Positions 27,341 through 36,648 of a DNA stretch of 64,000 bases are shown here, piece after piece. The stretch is from Bacteroidetes bacterium GWF2_35_48 (GTDB lineage: Bacteria; Bacteroidota; Bacteroidia; Bacteroidales; GWF2-35-48). Location of the stretch: contig MEOG01000069.1 of NCBI GenBank assembly GCA_001769125.1, positions 124,001 to 188,000 of the forward strand. Direction: 5' to 3'. Every line of letters starts with the position of its first letter. Within the stretch, counting starts at the first letter, position 1. The position numbers and the translations under genes are program-made. The notes under the pieces were generated by a model that searched no databases, was not told the origin of the DNA, and saw only the letters and a program-made list of their open reading frames with translations.

Positions 27341-28960
27341 TTATTTTGCATTTCCCATGGGGCTGCCAACGCGTACCATTGCACAACGGAAGCCTAAGTC
27401 AGCTTGTCTTTGTCTTTGGTCAAGAAATCTTCTTGAACCGGGAGTAAGATAATAAATTCTATCTTTCCATGAGCCTCCTTTGTAAACTCTAGAATGGTCG
27501 TTAACCATAGAGGTCATACCACCGCCGCGTTGAGAATATTTCTTTTCTTTTTCGCGTTCCCAATTGCTGTTATCGGGGGAGTAATAGTTTGTCCCATAGA
27601 AATTATTATCCTTATCTTTTTTATAATTATCGCCGTAAAAATACATGTTTGTGGAGCCTTTTTCTTTTTCAGTTGATTCTGCTTTCCATTCAACAGCAGG
27701 CATCCCTTGTCCTACAACTGATGATTCCCAGTCGCCATCAAGGTAATTGATATTGTCTGCAGTATTATAATTTCTGCGATCATAAGATTCGTCTTCTGTC
27801 GCTTTTCTCCATAATATTCTACCAAGGCTGTCTTTTGGCGCAATTTCACCGGTAACAGAGTCGCGTACTTGAGTTACATATACATTTCCTCTGAAAGGTC
27901 TGAATTCATTCTGATCTTCAGAAGTCATAGGACGGAAAACATCCATTACCCATTCATTTACGTTTCCTGCCATGCAATACAATCCGTAATCATTAGGCCA
28001 GTAAGCATCTACCGGAGCTGTAATATCCGCTTTGTCGTTTAATGCGCCGGCAACCCCCATGTTGTCTCCTCTTCCTCGCATTGAGTTTGCCATAAATTGA
28101 CCCTGATAGCTCGATTGATCATTTCTTACATAGTGACCACCCCAGGGATAAAGTCTTCTTTCAAAAATACGTTCCTGAGCTTTCATTTCTCCGATGTAAG
28201 CTAATGCTGCAAATTCCCATTCTGCTTCGGTGGGCAGACGGTAGCGCGGTAAGAAGATTCCATCTTCCATTTTTACTTTACGTCTGTCTTTGTTAGGATC
28301 ATAATCCTCAAGCATCCCTTGATTTTTCTGATTTACCATACCATCATACTGCCCTGAAAGGTATGCGTCTGTGTTAAAATTATCTTCACCGTTCTGATTG
28401 GGATTCCATAATAATAATCCTTGTTTTTCAACTAAAATCCATTCGTTTACGCGATCTGTTCTCCAAGCGCAATAATCGTTGCATTGCAGCCAGTTTACTC
28501 CCACCACGGGGTAATTTGCATAAGAAGGGTGTCTTAAATAAAGCTCAACCATGGGTTCATTATAAGCTAGTTTTTCCCTCCAAACGAGTGTGTCTGGAAG
28601 CGCTTTGTAATAAACTTCCGGGAAGTCAGTGAAAACTCTGGTAAGCCAGTACAGGTACTCGCGGTAGTCAACATTGCGAACTTCTGTCTGATCCATGTAG
28701 AAGGATGAAACAGTAATACGGCGCGGAACATTGTTCCAGTCGTACATTACGTCCTGCTCGTTGCGGCCCATTGAAAAAGAACCGCCTTCAACGAGGACAA
28801 GACCGGGACCTGTTTCTTGTTCAACATAATCAACAACCTCATAACCTCCATTGTCTGAATCGTTATAATTCCATCCTGTAGTCTGTGAGACTTGTTCTTT
28901 GCATGATATTGAAGCTATCAGTATCAATACAAACATGGAAACAATTTTTAACTTGTTCAT
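27341..28960 (-). CDS. gldJ: Gliding motility lipoprotein GldJ
   Basis: A 539-aa lipoprotein of the formylglycine-generating-enzyme (SUMF1) fold. The lipobox SISC puts the lipidated cysteine at residue 20. The SUMF1 core starts at VLVEGGSFSMGRNEQDV. The block YPVVGVNWLQCNDYCAWRTDRVNE and the long insert with ALPDTLVWR match GldJ more closely than GldK, as does the location next to porU and porV (gldJ, porU and porV also cluster in Flavobacterium). GldJ is an envelope lipoprotein needed for gliding and for stability of the T9SS core. The Trp-, Tyr- and Gly-rich C-terminal part ends in the usual RGGSW-like block and LGFRCA. Confidence 0.88.
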   Translation of the reverse strand: MNKLKIVSMFVLILIASISCKEQVSQTTGWNYNDSDNGGYEVVDYVEQETGPGLVLVEGGSFSMGRNEQDVMYDWNNVPRRITVSSFYMDQTEVRNVDYREYLYWLTRVFTDFPEVYYKALPDTLVWREKLAYNEPMVELYLRHPSYANYPVVGVNWLQCNDYCAWRTDRVNEWILVEKQGLLLWNPNQNGEDNFNTDAYLSGQYDGMVNQKNQGMLEDYDPNKDRRKVKMEDGIFLPRYRLPTEAEWEFAALAYIGEMKAQERIFERRLYPWGGHYVRNDQSSYQGQFMANSMRGRGDNMGVAGALNDKADITAPVDAYWPNDYGLYCMAGNVNEWVMDVFRPMTSEDQNEFRPFRGNVYVTQVRDSVTGEIAPKDSLGRILWRKATEDESYDRRNYNTADNINYLDGDWESSVVGQGMPAVEWKAESTEKEKGSTNMYFYGDNYKKDKDNNFYGTNYYSPDNSNWEREKEKKYSQRGGGMTSMVNDHSRVYKGGSWKDRIYYLTPGSRRFLDQRQRQADLGFRCAMVRVGSPMGNAK

Positions 28961-28991
28961 AGAGTTTCTATTTTTGATTATAATTTATTAA

Positions 28992-29978
28992 CTAAAATGA
29001 AGGGCAACTTATTGTTCTGAATTTCTTTTTCTTTGCGCGACAGTTAAAAGTTGCCGATAAAGTAACTTCATGTGCGCCTAATGTTTGATTTTTCAACTTG
29101 GAGATGGTCAAATCATAACAATAAGAAAATTTGAATTTTTCCTGCACAAATCCAAGCAACATAATGAAAGCATCATAATGAAAATTGAAATTCTGACGAA
29201 ACCAAATACCTCCCACGATAGAATTTCTGTTCAGGTAGAAACCATAATTTAATTGTTGAAATTTTTGTTGTTGCTGAAATAGTATCGCTGGAGAAATTGA
29301 TAATTCATTTCTTTTAAAACGCATACTTGAAAGAGGGATGGTTGTTCCGAAATGAACGGTGTATTTTCTTGGAAGAACCGCATCGCTGTTGCCTCTGAAG
29401 GATTCTGAAGGCTCTGTTAAATGGTGTACGGCAATTCCAAAATAAGAAGTTTTATTGTACCCTAAAAGTCCTGCAGAAAAATCAAAAAACCCTTTTGTTG
29501 GATCCGTTTGTACAGATGTTTCTGCTGTTTGATAGATAGGTCCGTAAAGCGGGTGAATCATATCGGGAAACACAAAGTCCATGTTGAGTTTTCTTTGAAT
29601 ATAGGAAGCCTGAAAACCTGCTTTGAGAGAGAAATTTCGTGAAATGGGCGCTGTATAAGCATACATTCCGTTAATGTATAAAGTTTTTATTGCGCCATCT
29701 CCTTGCACGTCCTGCATTAAATGAAGCCCCATTCCGCCTTCCAAAGCGTCAACATGCTGATCGTAGGAAGCACTGTAGGTAACATAGGTTGATCCCAGTG
29801 CCGGCCATTGATTTCTGTAAGCTAAACTTATACGCGGACATTTATCTGAACCGGCAAAGGCAGGATTCAGATATAACAGATTCGCATAAAATTGACTGAA
29901 TTGCGGATCCTGCGCAAAGACAGAGCCCGTTTTGATTATAAATAAAGTAATTATAATTACTACAACACGTTTAATCAT
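28992..29978 (-). CDS. PorP/SprF family T9SS outer-membrane protein
   Basis: A barrel protein of the PorP/SprF family, which anchors T9SS components or adhesins to the outer membrane. The hallmark QDPQFSQFYANLLYLNPAFAGS follows the signal peptide. GGMGLHLMQDVQGDG and YNKTSYFGIAVHHLTEPSESF are further family blocks. I place the start at the second methionine (MIKRVVVIIITLF), which gives a standard signal peptide; an upstream Met at 30008 would add ten residues. It lies 31 bases before gldJ on the same strand, so the two form an operon, divergent from porU. Confidence 0.9.
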   Translation of the reverse strand: MIKRVVVIIITLFIIKTGSVFAQDPQFSQFYANLLYLNPAFAGSDKCPRISLAYRNQWPALGSTYVTYSASYDQHVDALEGGMGLHLMQDVQGDGAIKTLYINGMYAYTAPISRNFSLKAGFQASYIQRKLNMDFVFPDMIHPLYGPIYQTAETSVQTDPTKGFFDFSAGLLGYNKTSYFGIAVHHLTEPSESFRGNSDAVLPRKYTVHFGTTIPLSSMRFKRNELSISPAILFQQQQKFQQLNYGFYLNRNSIVGGIWFRQNFNFHYDAFIMLLGFVQEKFKFSYCYDLTISKLKNQTLGAHEVTLSATFNCRAKKKKFRTISCPSF

Positions 29979-30199
29979 TACTCGAAAGATTGTTAATGAA
30001 TTTTGCAATTATAAATAAATATTTTTGATGAAGCAAATATTTATCATTTCATTTGTGATTTGCATTATCAAAACAAAATAATCAGATAAAAGTTTCGTTA
30101 CTAAATTTGTTGTTTATCAAAAAAATGATTCAAAATTAATCACAATTATAATAAATAAATTTATAAACTGTTAATAAACTGTTGAAAAAATATAATAAA

Positions 30200-33100
30200 A
30201 TGAAATATTTTCTTTTCTCATTATTTTTAATTGCCTGTTTGTCAGTATTTTCTCAAAAAAGTGAGATTTATGAATTAAATTGGCAAAAACCTTTAAAAGA
30301 GATAATCGGATCAGAAACTTTATTGTTTTTGAATTTCTCAGGAGCTTCTTATAATGATAAACTACTTCCGGTTTTTAGTTTCAGAGATGCTATTCCGGTT
30401 GGCATGAAGGTTATCAATGCTCAGATTTTTAATGCTGAATTTATTCCTCTTACTGAAGAGGAGCAGGCTTTTCTAAAGAACCCTGAAGCTATTTCTACAG
30501 AGATAATTTTAAATACAGATTTCCAAATTGAAAGGAAAAAACCTTATACATTATTTTCAGTTGTTCCACTCAAAAGAAATTCCTCGGGTACAATTGAAAA
30601 ATTGTCAAAATTCAGTTTATCCTATTCCCTTGCTTTTACAAAAGAAAATGATATTGCTAAATTCAAAGTATTATCTAATGTATCTGTACTCAATACCGGT
30701 AAATGGGTAAAATTAAAATTAAATGAAAGCGGAATTTACAGAATTAGTTACAGCGAATTAATAAGTATGGGATTTTCTAATCCGGGAAATATTTCGGTTT
30801 TTAGTAACGGAGGAGGCATGCTTCCTTTGCGGAACAGCGATTTCAGACACGATGATCTTGTTCAGAATTCGATATCTTTTGAAGATGTGAATAGCGACGG
30901 GTCTTTTAATTCGAATGATTATATTTTGTTTTACGGGCAATCTTCGCATAATTGGGGCTATGATTCAACCAAAGGTATGTTTATACACACGAAGCATCGT
31001 TATTCTGATTACTCGTATTGTTTTTTAACAGACAGCAAGCCTGTGAAAATTATTAACTCTGTAAATTCATTGCCATCTGGAAATGTGAATGTAAGTACTT
31101 TTGACGATTATAACTTTTATGAACGAGACTCCTTAAATCTTATCAATTCCGGGTCGGTTTGGTATGGTTCCTGCTTTGACATTGTTACAACCTATAATTA
31201 TTATTTTAATTTTCCTGATATATATACTTCATTGCCCTTGAAAGCAAAGATTGCCGTAGCTGCAAGATCTTCTTCAATCAGTAATTATTCGGTATCCATT
31301 AATGGACAAAATCAAATTCCGCTTTCAGTAAGCTCTGTCAATATAAATTCTTACACCAATTCGTATGCTGCTGATGGATTTGGCTATTATTCTGTTTCCC
31401 CTCAATCAAACAATAATACAATAAGGCTATCTTATAATAAACCCAATTCTTCATCAATCGGATGGCTGAATTATATTACGGTGAATGCGAGGCGTTATTT
31501 GAAAATGAGTAGTTCGCAGCTATATTTCAGAGATATTAATTCTGTAGGCGCAGGAAAAATTGCCACGTATACAATAACAAACGCAGGAAGTAATCTTAAA
31601 GTCTGGGATGTTACAAATCCTGTAAATGCATTCAGAATATTACCTGCTTCTTATAGTGACGGTACTTTTGTTTTTCATGCTGCTGCAGATTCTCTTCGCC
31701 AGTTTGTTGCTTTTAATGATGCTTCTTTTCTTTCTCCTGTAAGGGTTGGAGATGTAACCAATCAAAATTTGCATGCGCTTGAAAATGTTGATATGGTAAT
31801 AATATCTCATCCTGACTTTAAATCGTATGCCGATCAGTTAGCAACACACCACAGGGCAAAAGATAATTTTTCGGTTGTTGTTGCTACGCCGGAAGAAGTG
31901 TACAATGAGTTTTCATCGGGTATGCCCGACGTTGCTGCTGTAAGGGATTTCATGCGGATGCTTTATGATAAGGCTGGAACAGATGATGATAAAATGCCCC
32001 GGTATTTATTATTGTATGGAGACGGTTCCTATGACAATTTCAGCAATTCTTCTTCTAATACAAATTATATTCTGACGTATCAATCCGGAAATTCTCTTGA
32101 TCCTACCCAGTCTTACGTTTGTGATGATTTTTATACCTTATTAGATTATAATGAAGGCACTGTGGCGGGTTCTGAAACAATGGATATTGGGGTAGGACGA
32201 CTTCCGGTAAAAACACAGAGCGAAGCGAAACTTGTTCTGGATAAAATTCTGAATTACACCAGTACTGCTACATTTGGCGACTGGAGAAATGTTTTAACTT
32301 TTGTAGGAGATGATGCCGAAGACGTTACAAGTCACCAGACGCAGACAGATTATCTTGCAAATGTTTGCGATACTTTAGTTCCAAATTACAACATTGATAA
32401 AATTTATCTCGATGCTTTTCAGCAGGTATCCACACCGGTTGGAGAAAGATATCCTGACGTTAATATTGCGATATTAAACAGAATCAGAAAAGGTACGCTT
32501 GTTTTTAATTATACTGGGCACGGAAATGAGCTGGGTCTTGCGCACGAACACGTTGTAACAACAAGCGATATCGCCTCATGGGACAATTGGAACAAACTTC
32601 CCGTTTTTATTACTGCTACCTGTGAATTCAGCAGATATGATGATCCTGTCAGAACTTCAGCAGGCGAGCAGGTCTTACTAAGCACGAAAGGTGGCGCAAT
32701 TGCCATGTTTTCAACATCGCGGCTCGTGTATTCTACTCCTAATTTTTATCTGAATCAGAGTTTTTATGATTATATGTTTGCGCAGGATAATAATGGAGAG
32801 ACCTATCGTCTGGGAGATGTTATGCGTCTTGCCAAAAACAGTCCAACTACAACCGCTAGCATCAATAAAAGAAACTTTGTGCTTCTTGGCGATCCCGCCT
32901 TGCAAATAGCGATTCCTTATCATAATGTTGTTACTACACATATTAATGGTGCTACTTTATCTTTAGCAACCGATACTTTTAAAGCACTCAGTAAAATAAC
33001 TGTTTCAGGAAAAATTGTTGACCGCTCGGGTAGTATTGTTTCTGATTTTAACGGAATAATTTATCCTGCTGTTTACGACAAGCCCATGAATACATCAACA

Positions 33101-33997
33101 CATGGAAATGATGGTAATGCGCCACTGAACTATCGAATTCAAAATAAAGTTTTATATAAAGGGAAAGCAACAGTCCGAAATGGCGAGTTTTCGTTTACTT
33201 TTATTGTTCCCAAAGATATTTCTTATACAATTGGAAAAGGAAAAATCAGCTATTATGCAGATAATTCACAGCTTGATGCTGCCGGAAATTACAGAGAGGT
33301 AATGATTGGAGGCTCTTCCAGCAATTTTGTTAATGATTCGATTTCTCCCGAATTAAAATTATTTATGAATGATGAGAATTTTGTTTTTGGAGGAATTACA
33401 GACCCAAATCCGTGCATGATAGCCAATATTATAGATTCAAGCGGTGTTAATACAGTAGGCAATGGAATTGGGCATGATATAACAGCGGTAATAGATGGAA
33501 ATACCAGTAAAGCTTTAAATCTTAATGATTATTACGAGGCTGAATTAGACAGTTATCAAAAAGGAAAAGTCAGCTATGATTTTACGAATCTTAGCGTTGG
33601 AAATCACAACCTCCGCTTAAAAGTTTGGGATGTTAATAATAATTCTGCCGAAGCATACCTTGAATTCATCGTTGCAAGTTCTGCGGAATTGGTACTCGAC
33701 CATATTTTTAATTATCCGAATCCCTTTACCACGCAAACTTCTTTCTATTTTGACCATAACCAGCCTAATTCGGATCTGGAAGTCTTAGTTCAGATATTTA
33801 CGGTAACCGGAAAGCTTGTAAAGACCCTTGATGCAACAATGAATACGGCAGGCTTCAGAAGCACCCCGGTTTTGTGGGATGGATTAGATGATTTCGGAGA
33901 TAAAATCGGTAAGGGAGTTTATATTTACAAACTCAAAGTTAAGCCCGTAAATGGAAAACTTGTTGAAAAATTTGAAAAACTTGTAATTTTAAAATAA
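30200..33997 (+). CDS. porU: T9SS C-terminal signal peptidase PorU
   Basis: PorU is the gingipain-like (C25) surface protease that removes the sorting domain from T9SS cargo and attaches it to lipopolysaccharide. An N-terminal signal peptide, beta domains and the C25 catalytic domain are visible. The catalytic pair is His in NYTGHGNELG (about 774) and Cys in FITATCEFSRY (about 808). A C-terminal tail NYPNPFTTQTSFYF...GKGVYIYKLKV is itself a sorting domain that PorU keeps. Family length is 1100-1300 aa. I chose ATG 30200, which yields a normal signal peptide; an in-frame TTG at 30182 adds six residues. Confidence 0.93.
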   Translation: MKYFLFSLFLIACLSVFSQKSEIYELNWQKPLKEIIGSETLLFLNFSGASYNDKLLPVFSFRDAIPVGMKVINAQIFNAEFIPLTEEEQAFLKNPEAISTEIILNTDFQIERKKPYTLFSVVPLKRNSSGTIEKLSKFSLSYSLAFTKENDIAKFKVLSNVSVLNTGKWVKLKLNESGIYRISYSELISMGFSNPGNISVFSNGGGMLPLRNSDFRHDDLVQNSISFEDVNSDGSFNSNDYILFYGQSSHNWGYDSTKGMFIHTKHRYSDYSYCFLTDSKPVKIINSVNSLPSGNVNVSTFDDYNFYERDSLNLINSGSVWYGSCFDIVTTYNYYFNFPDIYTSLPLKAKIAVAARSSSISNYSVSINGQNQIPLSVSSVNINSYTNSYAADGFGYYSVSPQSNNNTIRLSYNKPNSSSIGWLNYITVNARRYLKMSSSQLYFRDINSVGAGKIATYTITNAGSNLKVWDVTNPVNAFRILPASYSDGTFVFHAAADSLRQFVAFNDASFLSPVRVGDVTNQNLHALENVDMVIISHPDFKSYADQLATHHRAKDNFSVVVATPEEVYNEFSSGMPDVAAVRDFMRMLYDKAGTDDDKMPRYLLLYGDGSYDNFSNSSSNTNYILTYQSGNSLDPTQSYVCDDFYTLLDYNEGTVAGSETMDIGVGRLPVKTQSEAKLVLDKILNYTSTATFGDWRNVLTFVGDDAEDVTSHQTQTDYLANVCDTLVPNYNIDKIYLDAFQQVSTPVGERYPDVNIAILNRIRKGTLVFNYTGHGNELGLAHEHVVTTSDIASWDNWNKLPVFITATCEFSRYDDPVRTSAGEQVLLSTKGGAIAMFSTSRLVYSTPNFYLNQSFYDYMFAQDNNGETYRLGDVMRLAKNSPTTTASINKRNFVLLGDPALQIAIPYHNVVTTHINGATLSLATDTFKALSKITVSGKIVDRSGSIVSDFNGIIYPAVYDKPMNTSTHGNDGNAPLNYRIQNKVLYKGKATVRNGEFSFTFIVPKDISYTIGKGKISYYADNSQLDAAGNYREVMIGGSSSNFVNDSISPELKLFMNDENFVFGGITDPNPCMIANIIDSSGVNTVGNGIGHDITAVIDGNTSKALNLNDYYEAELDSYQKGKVSYDFTNLSVGNHNLRLKVWDVNNNSAEAYLEFIVASSAELVLDHIFNYPNPFTTQTSFYFDHNQPNSDLEVLVQIFTVTGKLVKTLDATMNTAGFRSTPVLWDGLDDFGDKIGKGVYIYKLKVKPVNGKLVEKFEKLVILK

Positions 33998-34026
33998 TAA
34001 ATATTTATTTTTTGAGTTTGTATTTC

Positions 34027-34034
34027 TATATTTG
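34027..34034 (+). promoter_or_regulatory. Possible porV promoter (TATATTTG)
   Basis: A perfect TAnnTTTG, 17 bases upstream of the porV ATG. This would let porV be made at a higher level than porU. The -33 box is not obvious. Confidence 0.4.
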
Positions 34035-34051
34035 CATTTTAACATAAATTT

Positions 34052-35320
34052 ATGCGTAAAATATTTTTATTCTTCCTACTGATTCTGTTTAACGGATTTA
34101 TATTTGCTCAAACGGGTCAGCCTACTCCAAACGAAGATTTAATAGGAAGAGACAATCTGACCTCGAATCCTATTACTACAGCAGTTCCATTTCTTTTGAT
34201 TGCTCCGGAGTCGAGAGGCGGAGGCATGGGCGATGCAGGTGTTGCCACATCTCCAGATGCTAATTCCATGCATTACAATCCTGCAAAATATGCTTTTATT
34301 GATAAAGAGCTTGGAGTTGCTATTTCCTACTCTCCATGGTTAAGGGCACTTGTTCCAGACATTAATTTGGCTTATGTTACGGGCTATAAAAGAATAGATA
34401 AAGCGCAGGTTGTTGCTGGTTCTTTGCGTTATTTCTCTCTTGGAAGCATAACTTTTACAAATGAATATGCGCAAACCATCAAAGATTTTAACCCGAATGA
34501 ATTTGCTATTGACGGAACTTATGCTCGTTTATTTTCACAAAATATTTCCGGTGCTGTTTCATTAAGATATATTTATTCCAATCTAGCCGGAGGCATTACA
34601 GTTGGAGGAGCAGAGTCACATCCCGGTCATTCTATTGCAACAGATGTTTCTTTTTTCTATACAAAGGATATTGAAGTTCAGAAGAAGAAAAGTAAAATAA
34701 GTATCGGGGCAAATGCTTCTAATATCGGTGCTAAAATTTCGTATACAGAAAATGCTGATAAGGATTTTATCCCAATTAACCTAAAGTTAGGGACTGCATT
34801 TTATTCAGAGCTTGATGATTATAATACCATAATGCTTACCCTAGAATGCAACAAGCTTATGGTTCCAACTCCTCCTATTTATGCTGTTGACTCATTAGGA
34901 AAACCAATTTTAGATTCACAAGGTCATCAGGAAATTGCTTTTGGAGGCGATCCGGAAGTTTCTGTTCCTGTTGGTATGTTTCGCTCATTCTGGGATGCTC
35001 CGGGTGTGTATGAAGATGGTAAAAGGAATGTGCTAAAAGAGGAACTCCGGGAATTTACTTTCAGCTATGGTATGGAATACTGGTACTCTAAACAATTTGC
35101 CTTACGTGTCGGGTACTTTCATGAAGATATGACAAAAGGTAATCGTAATTTTTTTACATTTGGACTCGGTCTTCGCTTGAATGTCTTCGGGCTTGACTTC
35201 TCTTATCTTATTCCTGCCCAAATGAGGACTAATCCTTTAGCAAATACCTTGAGATTTACTCTAACTTTTGACTTTGCAGGATTGAAAGAGGAAAATAAAG
35301 CGGCTCCCAGCACAAATTAG
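34052..35320 (+). CDS. porV: T9SS outer-membrane shuttle protein PorV
   Basis: A 422-aa FadL-like barrel (PorV/LptO) that receives cargo from the translocon and carries it to PorU. The signal peptide is 1-20. The diagnostic block FLLIAPESRGGGMGDAGVATSPDANSMHYNPAKYAF lies near 47-82. The remainder alternates in barrel strands and ends with a short Lys- and Ala-rich tail. It directly follows porU with 54 bases between, the usual pairing. Confidence 0.94.
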   Translation: MRKIFLFFLLILFNGFIFAQTGQPTPNEDLIGRDNLTSNPITTAVPFLLIAPESRGGGMGDAGVATSPDANSMHYNPAKYAFIDKELGVAISYSPWLRALVPDINLAYVTGYKRIDKAQVVAGSLRYFSLGSITFTNEYAQTIKDFNPNEFAIDGTYARLFSQNISGAVSLRYIYSNLAGGITVGGAESHPGHSIATDVSFFYTKDIEVQKKKSKISIGANASNIGAKISYTENADKDFIPINLKLGTAFYSELDDYNTIMLTLECNKLMVPTPPIYAVDSLGKPILDSQGHQEIAFGGDPEVSVPVGMFRSFWDAPGVYEDGKRNVLKEELREFTFSYGMEYWYSKQFALRVGYFHEDMTKGNRNFFTFGLGLRLNVFGLDFSYLIPAQMRTNPLANTLRFTLTFDFAGLKEENKAAPSTN

Positions 35321-35392
35321 GCTTTAACTTTCAGATAGCAATTATCTATATTCATTAATTTATACTCAAATTGCTTAAATCCTTTACCTTTA

Positions 35393-35545
35393 AGTTGCAT
35401 GTTACAGGTTGCAGGTTGGACATTGAGCGAAGTGCTGCGATGCACAGCGTTGTGTTGCGATGCGCTGAGCTGGTCGAAGCGAGCTTGCCGAAACAAGTTT
35501 GCCGAAGTGGCGAAATGCAACCTGTAACTTGCAACATGCAACAAA
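35393..35545. repeat. Long imperfect inverted repeat with GAGCTGGTCGAAG core (copy C)
   Basis: The arms TTGCATGTTACAGGTTGC and GCAACCTGTAACTTGCAACATGCAAC are inverted to each other. The centre holds small palindromes (GCTGCGATGCACAGC) and GCTGAGCTGGTCGAAGCGAG, a form of the CTGAGCTTGTCGAAG motif seen between genes in many Bacteroidota. There is no coding potential. It fills most of the 261-bp gap before ispF. Confidence 0.65.
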
Positions 35546-35581
35546 AGTGAAAAAGTTAAAATATCAAACGTTTACAGTATA

Positions 35582-36061
35582 ATGAAATTCCGTGTTGGCT
35601 TTGGTTACGATGTTCACAGGCTCGAAGAAGGGCTTGAATTCTGGTTGGGTGGCATTTTAATTCCCCACACCAAAGGAAATGTTGCGCATTCTGATGGCGA
35701 TTGCCTCATTCATGCCATTTGCGATGCGCTTCTGGGAGCTGCAAATCTAAGGGATATCGGATTTCATTTTCCGGATACTTCCGAAGATTATAATGGAACT
35801 GACAGCAAGGTTTTTCTTGCAAAAACACTTGAGATTATTTTAAAAAAAGGTTATAAGATATCTAATATTGACTCCACAATTTGTCTGCAAAAACCAAAAA
35901 TTAAAGATTTCATTCCTTTAATGATATCAACGCTTGCTAAGGTATTGAATATTCCGGAAGATGATATTTCCATCAAAGCAACTACTACAGAAAAATTAGG
36001 ATTTGTTGGTACTGAAGAAGGTATTGCATGTTACGCGGTAGCTTCGTTATTTAAAGAGTAA
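35582..36061 (+). CDS. ispF: 2-C-methyl-D-erythritol 2,4-cyclodiphosphate synthase
   Basis: IspF closes the cyclic diphosphate in the MEP isoprenoid pathway. Metal ligands are Asp10 and His12 (GYDVHRL) and His44 (DGDCLIHA). The conserved DIGFHFPDT and the C-terminal TTTEKLGFVGTEEGIAC block are present. At 159 aa it is full length. ispG, the next enzyme of the pathway, lies at the right end of the window. Confidence 0.96.
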   Translation: MKFRVGFGYDVHRLEEGLEFWLGGILIPHTKGNVAHSDGDCLIHAICDALLGAANLRDIGFHFPDTSEDYNGTDSKVFLAKTLEIILKKGYKISNIDSTICLQKPKIKDFIPLMISTLAKVLNIPEDDISIKATTTEKLGFVGTEEGIACYAVASLFKE

Positions 36062-36104
36062 TTCTTCTATTACCTTGAGCTTTAGCTCAGGGTAATAGAA
36101 GAAT
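36061..36104. repeat. 20-bp near-perfect palindrome after ispF
   Basis: Arms 36061-36080 (starting ATTCTTCTATTACC) and 36085-36104 (GGTAATAGAAGAAT at its end) match at 19 of 20 positions with a 4-base loop TTTA. The only mismatch would be a G-U pair in RNA. The first arm overlaps the last base of the ispF stop codon. It has no T-run, so it may be an RNA-stabilising hairpin or an insertion site rather than a normal terminator. Confidence 0.7.
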
Positions 36105-36217
36105 ACGTACGAATCAAATTTGGCGAAAAATTTGCTTTTTACGAAACGGATACTTTGAAGTCGAAGCATGCAAATTTTATGACAAAATTTGACAATACTA
36201 AAACCCAAAAAATAAAT

Positions 36218-36637
36218 TTAAACAGTCTCAAAACTTTTTAACGCTAAGAAGTAAGAAGCAAGTCCAAAACCTGCCACACTCCCTTTGCAATTTGGTGCTA
36301 TCAGCGAAATCCGTCTGTATTCTTCCCTCGAAAAAATATTTGAAATATGCACTTCAATTACGGGTGCAGTTATAGCAGCAACAGCATCTGCAATTGCAAC
36401 TGAGGTATGCGTATAGCCTCCCGCATTCAAAATAATTCCATCAAAAGTAAAACCAACTTCTTGAATTTTATTTATAATTTCTCCCTCAATATTGCTTTGA
36501 TAGCAGGATAATTCAAAGTCGGGAAATTTTTTTTGCAGCAGCGTAAAATAATCATCAAAAGAAGTGTTGCCGTAAATTTCTTTTTCTCTTTTTCCGAGAA
36601 GATTCAGGTTGGGACCGTTAATGATTTGAATTTTCAT
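36218..36637 (-). CDS. aroQ: 3-dehydroquinate dehydratase, type II
   Basis: AroQ dehydrates 3-dehydroquinate to 3-dehydroshikimate. NGPNLNLLGKRE starts the protein, with the active-site Tyr in YGNTSFDDYF. NAGGYTHTSVAIADA and EVHISNIFSREEYR provide the catalytic His and substrate-binding residues. At 139 aa it is of normal length. It is the last gene of the surE-lpxB operon and is 11 bases after the SpoIID-like gene. Confidence 0.95.
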   Translation of the reverse strand: MKIQIINGPNLNLLGKREKEIYGNTSFDDYFTLLQKKFPDFELSCYQSNIEGEIINKIQEVGFTFDGIILNAGGYTHTSVAIADAVAAITAPVIEVHISNIFSREEYRRISLIAPNCKGSVAGFGLASYFLALKSFETV

Positions 36638-36648
36638 GATTTGTAATT

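Noticed and set aside
27341-28960. GldK rather than GldJ
   Set aside because: GldK is normally followed by gldL, gldM and gldN, none of which is here; the internal ALPDTLVWR and TDRVNE blocks and the porU/porV neighbourhood fit GldJ.
30182-30199. TTG start of porU six codons upstream
   Set aside because: It is possible, but ATG 30200 gives a standard signal peptide and no ribosome-binding site favours TTG; left as an alternative.
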